Source: Methanomassiliicoccales archaeon (GTDB lineage Archaea > Thermoplasmatota > Thermoplasmata > SG8-5). From it: DNA of 18,791 bases. Location of the stretch: the NCBI GenBank assembly GCA_030636255.1, contig DAOVXH010000011.1, forward strand, positions 1 to 18,791. The letters run 5' to 3'. Under the pieces are notes generated by a model. The model saw only the letters and a program-made list of their open reading frames with translations. It did no database searches and had not been told where the DNA came from. A program made the translations under genes and the position numbers. Of the stretch, positions 9,323 through 16,651 are shown piece after piece; position 1 is the first letter of the stretch, and every line of letters begins with the position of its first letter.

Positions 9323-11009
9323 AGCTAAAACCTCCTTCTTCTTCCTGGTTTGTTATAAGGGTAGCTGGGTCAATCCAGCCCATCTCATCTCTTACCCTCT
9401 GGATGGTTTCCATGGGTTCCTTGTAATAGGCAACAGAGAGATTAGAAATTTCACGGAAATCAGTAATTTCCTTTTCAACGAGATATTTGATAATGTCCTC
9501 ACGACGCCTCATTTCAGCGTCCATTTCTTCATGGGTCATGTTCTTCATTTCCATTATCTGGTCAAGATGGAAGCTGTGGCCCTTGTAGATGAAAGAATCA
9601 TTGCGCTGGTCCCATTCATAGACCGTATTGGTAATGAGCTCATTTGTTTCTGGTTCAAAACCAACAAGTTCCACAATCTGGGTTATGCGCCTGACAATGC
9701 TGTCACCCACTCTGACATGCTTCTGAACAATGACGAAATTGAGTGCTGTAAGCAGAATTCTGGGAGTGCTGATTGGCGGATTTTCAAGCCTGTTAACCAT
9801 ACTTTTCACAGAGTCAGCATGCATGGTTGAATAGGTGGTGTGACCTGTTGCCATTGCCTGGAACATGGTTGCTGTTTCAGCGCCTCTGACCTCTCCCACA
9901 ATGATGTATTCTGGTCTCTGTCTGAGAGCTGCCTTGACAAGCTCGAACATATTGATTTCACCGGCTGCCTTGCCATCTGCCCCTCGCTGTCCCACACCGG
10001 TCCTAGTGGTGCTGGGAATCCAGTTCTCATGAGGTAGATTGATTTCTCGAGTATCTTCCATGGTAATAACCTTGGCACCTGGCTTGATGAAAAGGGCAAG
10101 AGCGTTCAATGTAGCAGTCTTGCCGCTTGCGGTTCCACCGACAATCAGCATTGATTGACCGTGTTCTACCAGCATCCAGGCATATGCCACCATCTCTATT
10201 GAACCAGTATTATAGGTTACAATTTCCACCGGAGTGAATGGTTTCTCCTTGTAACGCCTGATTGTGAATGATGAACCTCTTGTGGTCACTTCAGTTCCAT
10301 ATGTCGCCTGAACTCTGTGACCCTCTGTTGTTGTTCCGTCTAGGATAGGGGTGGACACAGAAACCTGCTTTCCACAGCGCTGGCCCAGATAAATAACAAA
10401 GCTGTTGAGGTCTGATTCCTCCTCAAAAAGTACATCAGTCTTTATGGATTCATATTTCTGGTGATAAACGAAAAGTGGGACTGCGGTACCATCACAGGAA
10501 ACATCCTCAATGTAATCGTCATTCATGAGGGAGTCTACATGGCCATATCCCACATAATCCCTGATGATATAGTAATGGATCTTCTGGATAGTTGAAGCTT
10601 CAAGCCGCATCTCTCGGCTCTTTATGAAACTGTCAACACTTTTCTTTAGATATTCACTCTTATCCTTTATTTCCATCTTGTCCAGTTCATACTCCAATGT
10701 TCTCTGGAGTGAGTCTTTTATTAGAGCGATTACTTCCTTTTCTTTATCACTCAATGCTGGTTCGTGAATCTGATAAACGAATTCTGATTTGTTATTGTCG
10801 TAGATAATCCTGCAATAACTGTAAGGTTCGATTATGGTGTATATCTCCTTTTCATCAATGCCTGGTTCTGTTATTTCAGGAATTGGGCATAGTGGAGAAC
10901 CTTTCCCTTCCTTCCATTTTTTCTGGAGCTCAAGTTCGCCCTTTGGAACCCTTGTTTTCAAGGATTTTTTCTTGAGCATCTTTTTCATCATTGATTCCTT
11001 GATGCCCAT
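9312..11009 (-). CDS. Type II/IV secretion system ATPase A (GspE/FlaI/TadA family)
   Basis: This is the second motor ATPase of the operon, 565 residues long. Visible motifs are Walker A GGTASGKT (291-298), the Asp box TMEDTREI (316-323), Walker B region IIVGEVRG (369-376) and the His box STMHADS (394-400), plus the arginine motif SFTIRRYKEKPF (247-258) ahead of Walker A. The N-terminus is strongly basic (MMKKMLKKKSLKTR), unlike the acidic N-terminus of ATPase B, which suggests different docking partners. The ATG at 11009 overlaps the stop of the pilin-like gene by one base (TAATG). Motifs for ATP hydrolysis look intact in both ATPases, so neither is obviously a dead copy. One could power extension and the other retraction, or each could pair with one platform protein; this is inference. 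Confidence 0.93.
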   Translation of the reverse strand: MGIKESMMKKMLKKKSLKTRVPKGELELQKKWKEGKGSPLCPIPEITEPGIDEKEIYTIIEPYSYCRIIYDNNKSEFVYQIHEPALSDKEKEVIALIKDSLQRTLEYELDKMEIKDKSEYLKKSVDSFIKSREMRLEASTIQKIHYYIIRDYVGYGHVDSLMNDDYIEDVSCDGTAVPLFVYHQKYESIKTDVLFEEESDLNSFVIYLGQRCGKQVSVSTPILDGTTTEGHRVQATYGTEVTTRGSSFTIRRYKEKPFTPVEIVTYNTGSIEMVAYAWMLVEHGQSMLIVGGTASGKTATLNALALFIKPGAKVITMEDTREINLPHENWIPSTTRTGVGQRGADGKAAGEINMFELVKAALRQRPEYIIVGEVRGAETATMFQAMATGHTTYSTMHADSVKSMVNRLENPPISTPRILLTALNFVIVQKHVRVGDSIVRRITQIVELVGFEPETNELITNTVYEWDQRNDSFIYKGHSFHLDQIMEMKNMTHEEMDAEMRRREDIIKYLVEKEITDFREISNLSVAYYKEPMETIQRVRDEMGWIDPATLITNQEEEGGFSFGT

Positions 11010-12049
11010 TATGTTGCCCCCAGCTCGGTTGTTGAGACTTCAATATTTGCCACAGTAAGAGTAAACCTGGAAACTATTGATGGATCAATGATGACACTGA
11101 CTTGGTAAAACTCAGCAAACATATCTGTTTTCAGAAGAGTTGAAACAATCGTATAATCGACAGAGCCCGCTTCAAGTTCGGCAAATGTTCCATAATCCAT
11201 TCCTGCTCCAACCAGTGTATTGTTGAATGAAGAATTCCAGGCGCCCTCATACCAGGTTGTGTGATTTATGTACAGGTAGGGGTGTTTAGCTGGAACTCCT
11301 GGAGAAATCTCATCTGTGAGATTGGTGAAAGTAGTAGATGAGGCGGCCTTCAGAGTGGTCAGGACTCCCCTTGTACCATAACCTACATAGCTATTGTCAT
11401 CTCCCCTGATGTCCAGCTGGGCATAGGATATTTGATATGTTGCACCTGAAGGGTTTACAATAAATTGAGAATTTGCTTTCATGTATTGACCATCTGGCTG
11501 TTTTAGAATTAGAGCATCATTCTCATATGCAAGCTCCTGCTCAACATAATAACGATTGGGAGCAAACATGCGGATGGTTCCGCCAGAATAGCTCTCATGA
11601 TCCATAATTGATACGCTGGTATTGAAACTGAAACTCACATTATCATAGCTACTGGAACGATAAACAGAAAGATAGCCAGGTGTTGGTGCGGCAAACATTG
11701 GAATTCCATCTGCTCCAAGCTTTATTGGAGAGAATATTTGCACTGGTGAGCTGCCCTGAATAATTCCTGCCAGGACTTGCATATCAGTTGCCTGTTTCAG
11801 GCTGGCAAACTGACCATAAACAACATTCATGTGAGAGGCTTCATTTTCTTCCATCCAGACTGGAACATACTGATTGGTAAACATGGATAAGAATGCAAGG
11901 AATACCATCAAAGCCATGATAGTTCCTACTGTGGACGCAACGCCCTCATCATTCCAGTTAGGATGTCGCCTTAAACCAGTTCTTCTGCCCCCCGACTGGC
12001 TATTAGTGGCAATCCTCCTATACTTGAGTGAAAAATCTTTACTCAACAT
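11009..12049 (-). CDS. Pilin-like secreted protein with class III signal
   Basis: The protein has 346 residues. A basic N-terminus of about 36 residues (SGGRRTGLRRHPNWNDEG) is followed by a hydrophobic helix VASTVGTIMALMVFLAFLSM (about 37-56) and then an extracellular domain of about 290 residues rich in beta strands, Ser, Thr and Tyr. The DEG/VASTVGTI arrangement resembles the archaeal Pilin_N pattern (ExG/VSPVIG), so prepilin peptidase probably cuts after Gly36; this is inferred. The hydrophobic helix would then form the filament core. At 346 residues it is long for a major pilin, so it may be a minor pilin, a pseudopilin or a FlaF/FlaG-like stator protein. It is the first gene of the operon. 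The ATG at 12049 has GGAG eight bases upstream, and the stop overlaps the start of ATPase A. No prepilin peptidase gene lies in the window. Confidence 0.8.
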   Translation of the reverse strand: MLSKDFSLKYRRIATNSQSGGRRTGLRRHPNWNDEGVASTVGTIMALMVFLAFLSMFTNQYVPVWMEENEASHMNVVYGQFASLKQATDMQVLAGIIQGSSPVQIFSPIKLGADGIPMFAAPTPGYLSVYRSSSYDNVSFSFNTSVSIMDHESYSGGTIRMFAPNRYYVEQELAYENDALILKQPDGQYMKANSQFIVNPSGATYQISYAQLDIRGDDNSYVGYGTRGVLTTLKAASSTTFTNLTDEISPGVPAKHPYLYINHTTWYEGAWNSSFNNTLVGAGMDYGTFAELEAGSVDYTIVSTLLKTDMFAEFYQVSVIIDPSIVSRFTLTVANIEVSTTELGAT

Positions 12050-12073
12050 CCTCTCGCTCCAATTAATAGAAAC

Positions 12074-12086
12074 AATATATATATAA
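12074..12086 (-). promoter_or_regulatory. Candidate TATA box for the pilus operon
   Basis: The sequence TTATATATATATT (read on the minus strand) is centred about 31 bases upstream of the ATG at 12049. With the usual archaeal spacing of about 26 bases the transcript would begin near 12054, giving a leader of only a few bases. If so, the GGAG at 12057-12060 would be untranscribed or at the very 5' end. Confidence 0.55.
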
Positions 12087-12152
12087 CTGTCGCTGGAATT
12101 AAAATTAATCTAACATTTATGAAAAAAGATTTGTGATATAGTGTTGAACCAC

Positions 12153-12162
12153 ATCTTTATCT
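12153..12162 (+). promoter_or_regulatory. Weak TATA-like element for the zinc-ribbon/TPR gene
   Basis: CTTTATCTAT lies about 26 bases before the ATG at 12183 and no Shine-Dalgarno sequence is present there. This is consistent with a leaderless transcript that starts at or near the ATG. The match to TTTATATA is partial. Confidence 0.3.
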
Positions 12163-12182
12163 ATCCTGAAGTCATTTATGTT

Positions 12183-12830
12183 ATGCTTATGAAATGCTGT
12201 GATTTGTGTGGAGCTGAAAACCAGGATGAAACAAAAACCTGTTTAAGATGTGGATTTGAATTTCCTTTAGTTATTCGGTCAGATATTAGGGATGAGGCCA
12301 TTCTGAAGAAATATGATGGAAAGAGCCTGGAAGAGGTTAAGCGGGTTCTTAAAACCCAGCAGACACTGTTGAGGTCATTCCTTGAAAATATTGATGCAAA
12401 GGCACTGAGGAAGGAGGAACTTGTTACTCTCCTTGACGACGCATTGGGCTTTCTCAGAGTGCCACTTGCCCTTGGCGTGGAGGATGAAATACTATTCAGC
12501 CAGCAGGAAGCCAGCTTCATAAAGTTGATGCTGACAATATTGAACCGTGTGGATTCTGACAATGGAGGGCCAATAGCCACATCCAATACCTATATCAAAA
12601 TGGCCAATGCTTTGCAGGCAATGGAAGAGCCAGGGCATGCAATGAACATGATAGAGAAGGCACTTCTAATCAATCCCCAGGACAAGGATGCGCTCTTTGT
12701 AAAGGCAAAATTGCTTTTCTACATCAAAGATTATGATGCAGCAAAAAGATGCCTGGAAAAGCTCATGGAAAAGGGTGAACACCCGAAGGCCAGCTATCTT
12801 GTGGAATTGATTGACCAATTAAACAGCTAA
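12183..12830 (+). CDS. Zinc-ribbon and TPR protein
   Basis: The protein has 215 residues from the ATG at 12183. An N-terminal zinc ribbon (CDLC at 6-9 and CLRC at 20-23, so CxxC-x10-CxxC) is followed by a helical segment (about 34-125) and two TPR-like repeats (about 134-167 and 168-201), with typical features such as ALQAMEEPGHAMNMIEKALL and KDYDAAKRCLEKL. TPRs mediate protein contacts and the zinc ribbon may contact protein or nucleic acid. No enzymatic motif is seen, and the specific role is unknown. The frame is open back to a GTG at 12141. I prefer 12183 because a TATA-like element fits a leaderless start there and the residues before it are not zinc-ribbon-like; the ATG at 12189 is also possible. 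The gene is divergent from the pilus operon with about 133 bases between the starts, so the two could share control. The zinc ribbon resembles those in the tail of the giant surface protein. Confidence 0.75.
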   Translation: MLMKCCDLCGAENQDETKTCLRCGFEFPLVIRSDIRDEAILKKYDGKSLEEVKRVLKTQQTLLRSFLENIDAKALRKEELVTLLDDALGFLRVPLALGVEDEILFSQQEASFIKLMLTILNRVDSDNGGPIATSNTYIKMANALQAMEEPGHAMNMIEKALLINPQDKDALFVKAKLLFYIKDYDAAKRCLEKLMEKGEHPKASYLVELIDQLNS

Positions 12831-12873
12831 TGAGGGCTCCCCACGCTAAAGCATGAGATATCCCTTCTGTTTC

Positions 12874-12917
12874 AGATTGAATAACGTTATTAGATAAATC
12901 ATGTGGTTATCCAATCT
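12874..12917. repeat. Imperfect inverted repeat in convergent spacer
   Basis: AGATTGAATAAC (12874-12885) is the reverse complement of GTTATCCAATCT (12906-12917) with one mismatch in 12. The spacer is 20 bases. It lies 43 bases past the stop of the zinc-ribbon/TPR gene and could form an RNA stem at that gene's 3' end. No T tract follows directly, so a terminator role is uncertain. Confidence 0.5.
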
Positions 12918-12966
12918 TAATCAGGGACATATGCGCTTTGAGCTGGGAGTCCTTTAATTAAACTAT

Positions 12967-13035
12967 TCCTCGCCTGGATATATTCAAAAATGCCTTTCAT
13001 CCGCAGGCCTAAAGGCCGCGGTATCCAGGCGAGGA
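12967..13035. repeat. Nested palindrome: 14-bp outer stem with internal GC-rich hairpin
   Basis: TCCTCGCCTGGATA (12967-12980) and TATCCAGGCGAGGA (13022-13035) are perfect reverse complements. Between them lie 20 unpaired bases (12981-13000) and a second hairpin, CCGC-A-GGCC / TAAA loop / GGCC-GCGG (13001-13021), directly next to the right outer arm so that the two helices could stack. The element sits between the convergent zinc-ribbon/TPR and folC-nth genes, 12 bases from the latter's stop. It is far more GC-rich than its surroundings. It may be a terminator, a small structured RNA or a small palindromic mobile repeat; the sequence alone does not decide. Confidence 0.65.
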
Positions 13036-13047
13036 CATGTTTAATGA

Positions 13048-14952
13048 TTATTTTAAACGATAAATTCCAAAATCACAAACATGGGAAATTGGACATTCAC
13101 TGCATTTTGGATTGATTGGTCGGCAAATACTCTGGCCATGCCGTACCAGAAGACGATTAATATCATGCCATTGCTCTTGGGGAACAAGGAACATCAGCGC
13201 TTCCTCGGTATCATCTGGCTCCGAGGTCTTCACCAGGCCCAGAAGATTGCTGATACGATGAACATGGGTGTCCACTGCAATTGCCGGAAGCCCGAAACCG
13301 TAGGCAAGGACGCAGCTGGCAGTTTTACGGCCAACACCAGGCAGAGAAATCAGTTTTTCCATATTATCTGGAACCTTGGATTTGTAATTTTCTTGAATAA
13401 TCTTTGAGGTCTGGATGACCTTTTCTGCCTTCTGCTTGTAGAATCCTGCTGGTCTGATAAGGTCATAGATATCTTCGGGTTTTGCACTGGCCAGCTTTTT
13501 CGGAGTATCGTATTTTGCAAAAAGTTGCTCGGTGGCCAGATGGGTGTTCTCATCCTTTGTGCGCTGGGATAAAATGGTACTAATCAATACCCTGAAAGGC
13601 TCCTGGGAACCAGGCGGTGGAGGTCCATTGATTACCGGGTCCCGGCCAGGGTATGCCCCAATGCCGTAAATTTCAGCAAGCTTGTCCATTATCTCGTTAA
13701 TGCGCATGAGGTTGAGATGTTCCAGGGTCTCAGAGGCAGTGAATATGGAGCCAGTTATGAGAATTATATCATTTTTCTTTGCAATTTTCATTGCTTTTTC
13801 AATTGCCTTTGGTAATTTTGAAACTGTTTCAATCTTACCGGAAAAATGACTAGCCAGTTCCTTTGCAATCATTTTGCGATGATACTCTGGTTGGGTGACA
13901 ATAATCTTGCTGGCTAATGGCTCCAGAGCCCTGACCACCGGCTGAACTTCCTTGTCCTCCAGCATCCCCAGGACAAGAATGGGCTTAATTTTCTGCCCTC
14001 TCAGGAAGCTGGCAAGTGCCTCTGCGCCTCCTGGATTGTGGGTGGAATCCAGAATAATCATAGGGCTTTTTCTTACAATCTGAATTCTACCTGGCCATTC
14101 AGTTGCAGCCAGCCCCTTTTCAATTGCCTCGGGTTTTATGCCTATGGTTTTAGCAGCAAGGACGGCGGTTTTGGCATTAATTGCCTGATGCTGGCCAGGT
14201 AATTTTATTGAGACTTCGAGCCCATCAATTTTCATAGATGTGCCAAAAATACTGGCATTTGAAATAATCAGAGCAATATCATTAACATTGTATAATTTGG
14301 ACTTCATCTTCTTGCACTGAGCCTGAATAATTGACAGTGCTTCATCCTGGGTTGATGTTATTGTTGGAATTTTTTTCTTTATAATTCCGGCCTTCTCTCC
14401 GGCAATTTCTTTGATGGTTTCCCCGAGATGCTGGCTATGTTCCTTGGAGATGCTGGTTATTACTGCCATCTCCGGTTTTATGACATTGGTTGAGTCAAGC
14501 CTGCCGCCCATGCCAACCTCCACAATCGCAATATCAATTCTGCGCCTGGCAAAATGATAGAATGCCATGCAGGTGGTTGCCTCGAAGAAGGTGCACTGGA
14601 TGTCCTTTTTCCTCAGCTCTTCAACCTTCGGGCGGATATGCTGGATAGACTTCACCACCTCGGTCCTGGTCATAGGAATTCCATTTATTGTGATACGTTC
14701 ACCAAAATGGGTCAGATGTGGTGATGTGTAGGTTCCTACTTTTTTTCCAGATTCCTTCAAAATACTTGTTAAAAATGCACAGACCGAGCCTTTTCCATTG
14801 GAACCAGCCACATGTATAGAGCTGAATTTCTCATGGGGATTTCCAATTCCCTCCAGCAAGGCCAGTGTGTTTGAAAGACCAAGTTTCATTCCAAAGAACT
14901 GCAAATCATAAAGCCAGTTTATTGCATCTTCATATTCTGACCTTTCAATCAT
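13048..14952 (-). CDS. folC-nth: Fusion of folylpolyglutamate synthase (FolC) and endonuclease III (Nth)
   Basis: The protein has 634 residues with two complete domains in one frame. Residues 1 to about 413 are a Mur-ligase-type FolC, which uses ATP to add glutamate to folates: P-loop GSNGKGS (50-56), TSPHL (76-80), EVGMGGRLDSTN (145-156) and STHNPGG (303-309). Residues about 416-634 are endonuclease III, an oxidised-pyrimidine DNA glycosylase/AP lyase. It has helix-hairpin-helix LPGVGRKTA (537-545) with the catalytic Lys543, VDTH with the catalytic Asp561, and a [4Fe-4S] ligand set Cys610-x6-Cys617-x2-Cys620-x5-Cys626. Both halves are full length with intact key residues and almost no linker. 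Internal Met codons at 416 and 422 could allow separate translation of Nth. The ATG at 14952 follows the purH stop by 8 bases, with GAGGT overlapping that stop, so the two genes are probably coupled. FolC could also act as dihydrofolate synthase. The domain calls are secure. Whether the fusion is functional as one chain is inferred. Confidence 0.95.
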   Translation of the reverse strand: MIERSEYEDAINWLYDLQFFGMKLGLSNTLALLEGIGNPHEKFSSIHVAGSNGKGSVCAFLTSILKESGKKVGTYTSPHLTHFGERITINGIPMTRTEVVKSIQHIRPKVEELRKKDIQCTFFEATTCMAFYHFARRRIDIAIVEVGMGGRLDSTNVIKPEMAVITSISKEHSQHLGETIKEIAGEKAGIIKKKIPTITSTQDEALSIIQAQCKKMKSKLYNVNDIALIISNASIFGTSMKIDGLEVSIKLPGQHQAINAKTAVLAAKTIGIKPEAIEKGLAATEWPGRIQIVRKSPMIILDSTHNPGGAEALASFLRGQKIKPILVLGMLEDKEVQPVVRALEPLASKIIVTQPEYHRKMIAKELASHFSGKIETVSKLPKAIEKAMKIAKKNDIILITGSIFTASETLEHLNLMRINEIMDKLAEIYGIGAYPGRDPVINGPPPPGSQEPFRVLISTILSQRTKDENTHLATEQLFAKYDTPKKLASAKPEDIYDLIRPAGFYKQKAEKVIQTSKIIQENYKSKVPDNMEKLISLPGVGRKTASCVLAYGFGLPAIAVDTHVHRISNLLGLVKTSEPDDTEEALMFLVPQEQWHDINRLLVRHGQSICRPINPKCSECPISHVCDFGIYRLK

Positions 14953-14960
14953 GAAAAACC

Positions 14961-16496
14961 TCAGTGTTTAAGACAGCGCATTCCGGTGAAGACCATGGCA
15001 ATGTCATATTCATTTGCAGCGTCAATAACTTCCTGGTCCCGGATTGAACCACCAGGATGGATTATTGCAGTGACGCCGGCCTTTCCTGCCTCGTCCACGC
15101 CATCTCTGAAGGGGAAGAATGCATCTGATGCCATTACCGAGCCTTTGGCCCTTTCTCCGGCCTTCTTTGCGGCTATTTCCACGGAGCCAACACGACTCAT
15201 CTGTCCTGCTCCGACTCCTACTGTAGCTCTGTCCTTGGCCAGAACAATTGCATTTGATGTTACATGTTTAACAACCTTCCAGCCGAATATCAGGTCTTCC
15301 ATTTCAGATTCTGTTGGCTGGCGCTCTGTAACTGTCTTCAGGGTTGAAATATCCAGCTGACTCAAATCCCTTGATTGCACAAGCATGCCGCCATTAACCC
15401 GTTTAAGGTCTATGTTCGGCATTTTCACGCCCTGGAGGTTTCCTGTTTCCAGGAGCATAACCTTCTTCTTGTCAAGAATAGCCATTGCATCAGCATGGAA
15501 AGACGGAGCGATGATTGAATCCAGGAACAACTTACGCATGGCCTGAGCCGTTTCTACGTCCAGTTCCCTGTTGAGGGCAACTATGCCACCGTAAGATGAA
15601 AGTTTATCTGCACCCAGAGCCATTTCAAAGGCTCTGGCAATGGTATCAGCACTGGCTATGCCGCTGGGGTTCATGTGCTTGACTATTGCGACTGTTGGCT
15701 CATCAAAGTCCTTCACCAGTTCAATGGTGGCATCTATATCTAAAATATTATTGAAAGAGAGTTCCTTGCCCTTCAATTTTTCAGAATTGGCAATACATGG
15801 CTCCTTCAGGAAAATATCACGGTAAAAGGCAGCTTTCTGATATGGGTTTTCTCCATACCGCAAATCTTGAACCTTTCTGAAAGGCAAAATATAACGTTCA
15901 GGATACTCATCATCAATTGCCAGTGCCTGTTTTAATTCATTGGAAATTATAGCATCATATTCTGCGGTTCTGGTGAATGCAGTCCAGGCCAGTCTCTTTC
16001 GAACCTTAAGAGGCAACTCGCCATGCTCACGGAGATTGGATAGCACGCATTCATACTGTGCTGGCTCTATGACAACAGCAACATTCTGGAAGTTCTTTGC
16101 AGCCGCCCGAATCATGGTTGGGCCGCCGATGTCAATGTTCTCTATTAAATCGGATTCGGTGGCATCCTCATTTGATGCAACTTTTTCAAATGGATATAGA
16201 TTGACAATCACCATATTGAACCTAGCTATGCCCTTGGATTTGAGCAGTTCTTCATGCTCCTCATCATCCCTGGCAAGAATACCGCCATGGATTGCAGGAT
16301 GCAGGGTCTTCACCCGGCCGTCCAGTATCTCTGGGAATCCAGTTACATCAGATACCCGCTGTACAGGTATTTCATTCTCATGAAGTTCCTTGAAAGTTCC
16401 GCCTGTGGAAACTATCTCATATCCAAGATTGGCTAGTTCCTTGACAAACTTCACCAGTCCTGTTTTATCTGATACACTTACAAGAGCCCTTTTCAA
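14961..16496 (-). CDS. purH: Bifunctional AICAR formyltransferase / IMP cyclohydrolase
   Basis: PurH performs the last two steps of IMP synthesis: it formylates AICAR with 10-formyl-tetrahydrofolate and then closes the ring. From the start used here it is 511 residues, the usual length. The N-terminal cyclohydrolase domain begins KRALVSVSDKTGLVKF and has STGGT, RVKTLHP (61-67) and NLYPF (99-103). The transferase domain has LRYGENPYQ (212-220), KHMNPSG (273-279) with the catalytic His, and the C-terminal FFPFRDGVD and IHPGGSIRD motifs. I chose the TTG at 16496 over the TTG at 16511: GGAGG lies seven bases before 16496, and the product then begins as PurH proteins usually do. It is first in a two-gene unit with folC-nth. 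Many methanopterin-using archaea use PurP/PurO instead of PurH, so PurH beside FolC points to folate chemistry. The leader contains paired repeats (16521-16610). Confidence 0.96.
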   Translation of the reverse strand: MKRALVSVSDKTGLVKFVKELANLGYEIVSTGGTFKELHENEIPVQRVSDVTGFPEILDGRVKTLHPAIHGGILARDDEEHEELLKSKGIARFNMVIVNLYPFEKVASNEDATESDLIENIDIGGPTMIRAAAKNFQNVAVVIEPAQYECVLSNLREHGELPLKVRKRLAWTAFTRTAEYDAIISNELKQALAIDDEYPERYILPFRKVQDLRYGENPYQKAAFYRDIFLKEPCIANSEKLKGKELSFNNILDIDATIELVKDFDEPTVAIVKHMNPSGIASADTIARAFEMALGADKLSSYGGIVALNRELDVETAQAMRKLFLDSIIAPSFHADAMAILDKKKVMLLETGNLQGVKMPNIDLKRVNGGMLVQSRDLSQLDISTLKTVTERQPTESEMEDLIFGWKVVKHVTSNAIVLAKDRATVGVGAGQMSRVGSVEIAAKKAGERAKGSVMASDAFFPFRDGVDEAGKAGVTAIIHPGGSIRDQEVIDAANEYDIAMVFTGMRCLKH

Positions 16497-16520
16497 TTCC
16501 TCGCCTCCCAATTGGATCCT

Positions 16521-16610
16521 AACTTTGATGGTTGCGTTCGATTATTGGTCAAAGTTTGGAGTTTCGCAGATTTGATACGATTAATTGTGACGATAATCTC
16601 AAATTTGCGA
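16521..16610 (-). promoter_or_regulatory. purH leader/promoter region with two tandem inverted repeats
   Basis: On the purH strand, TCGCAAATTTGA (16610-16599) pairs with TCAAATCTGCGA (16575-16564), 11 of 12 matching, around a 23-base spacer. Further on, AACTTTGA (16556-16549) pairs exactly with TCAAAGTT (16528-16521) around a 20-base spacer. The core segments alternate TTTGA, TCAAA, TTTGA, TCAAA, so the middle two could pair instead, as in an attenuator or switch. The ribosome binding site follows about 13 bases later. If transcription starts in the AT-rich region near 16650-16690, all of this is 5' leader RNA. If it starts closer, the repeats are DNA operator sites. Confidence 0.45.
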
Positions 16611-16651
16611 TGGAGCACCCAACTGACATGGAGATGTATTTCATAAAGGTT

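Noticed and set aside
9249..9830. A 193-codon + strand frame opposite the end of ATPase A.
   Set aside because: It is antisense to well-conserved ATPase and TadB coding sequence, and its product resembles no family.
12141..12182. Upstream extension of the zinc-ribbon/TPR gene to the GTG at 12141.
   Set aside because: It would add 14 residues with no ribosome binding site, and the TATA-like element would then lie inside the gene.
12835..12860. CCCCACGCTAAAGCATGAG resembles the end hairpin of IS200/IS605-type elements.
   Set aside because: The stem is broken by several mismatches, there is no transposase or tnpB gene nearby and no second end; resemblance alone is too weak.
12831..13047. Possible tRNA, C/D-box or H/ACA RNA in the spacer.
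   Set aside because: No cloverleaf, no paired C and D boxes, and no two-sided pseudouridylation pocket could be identified.
13039..13058. Short inverted repeat GTTTAA/TTAAAC over the folC-nth stop.
   Set aside because: Six-base AT-rich arms in a T/A-rich region are not informative; the neighbouring nested palindrome is a better candidate.
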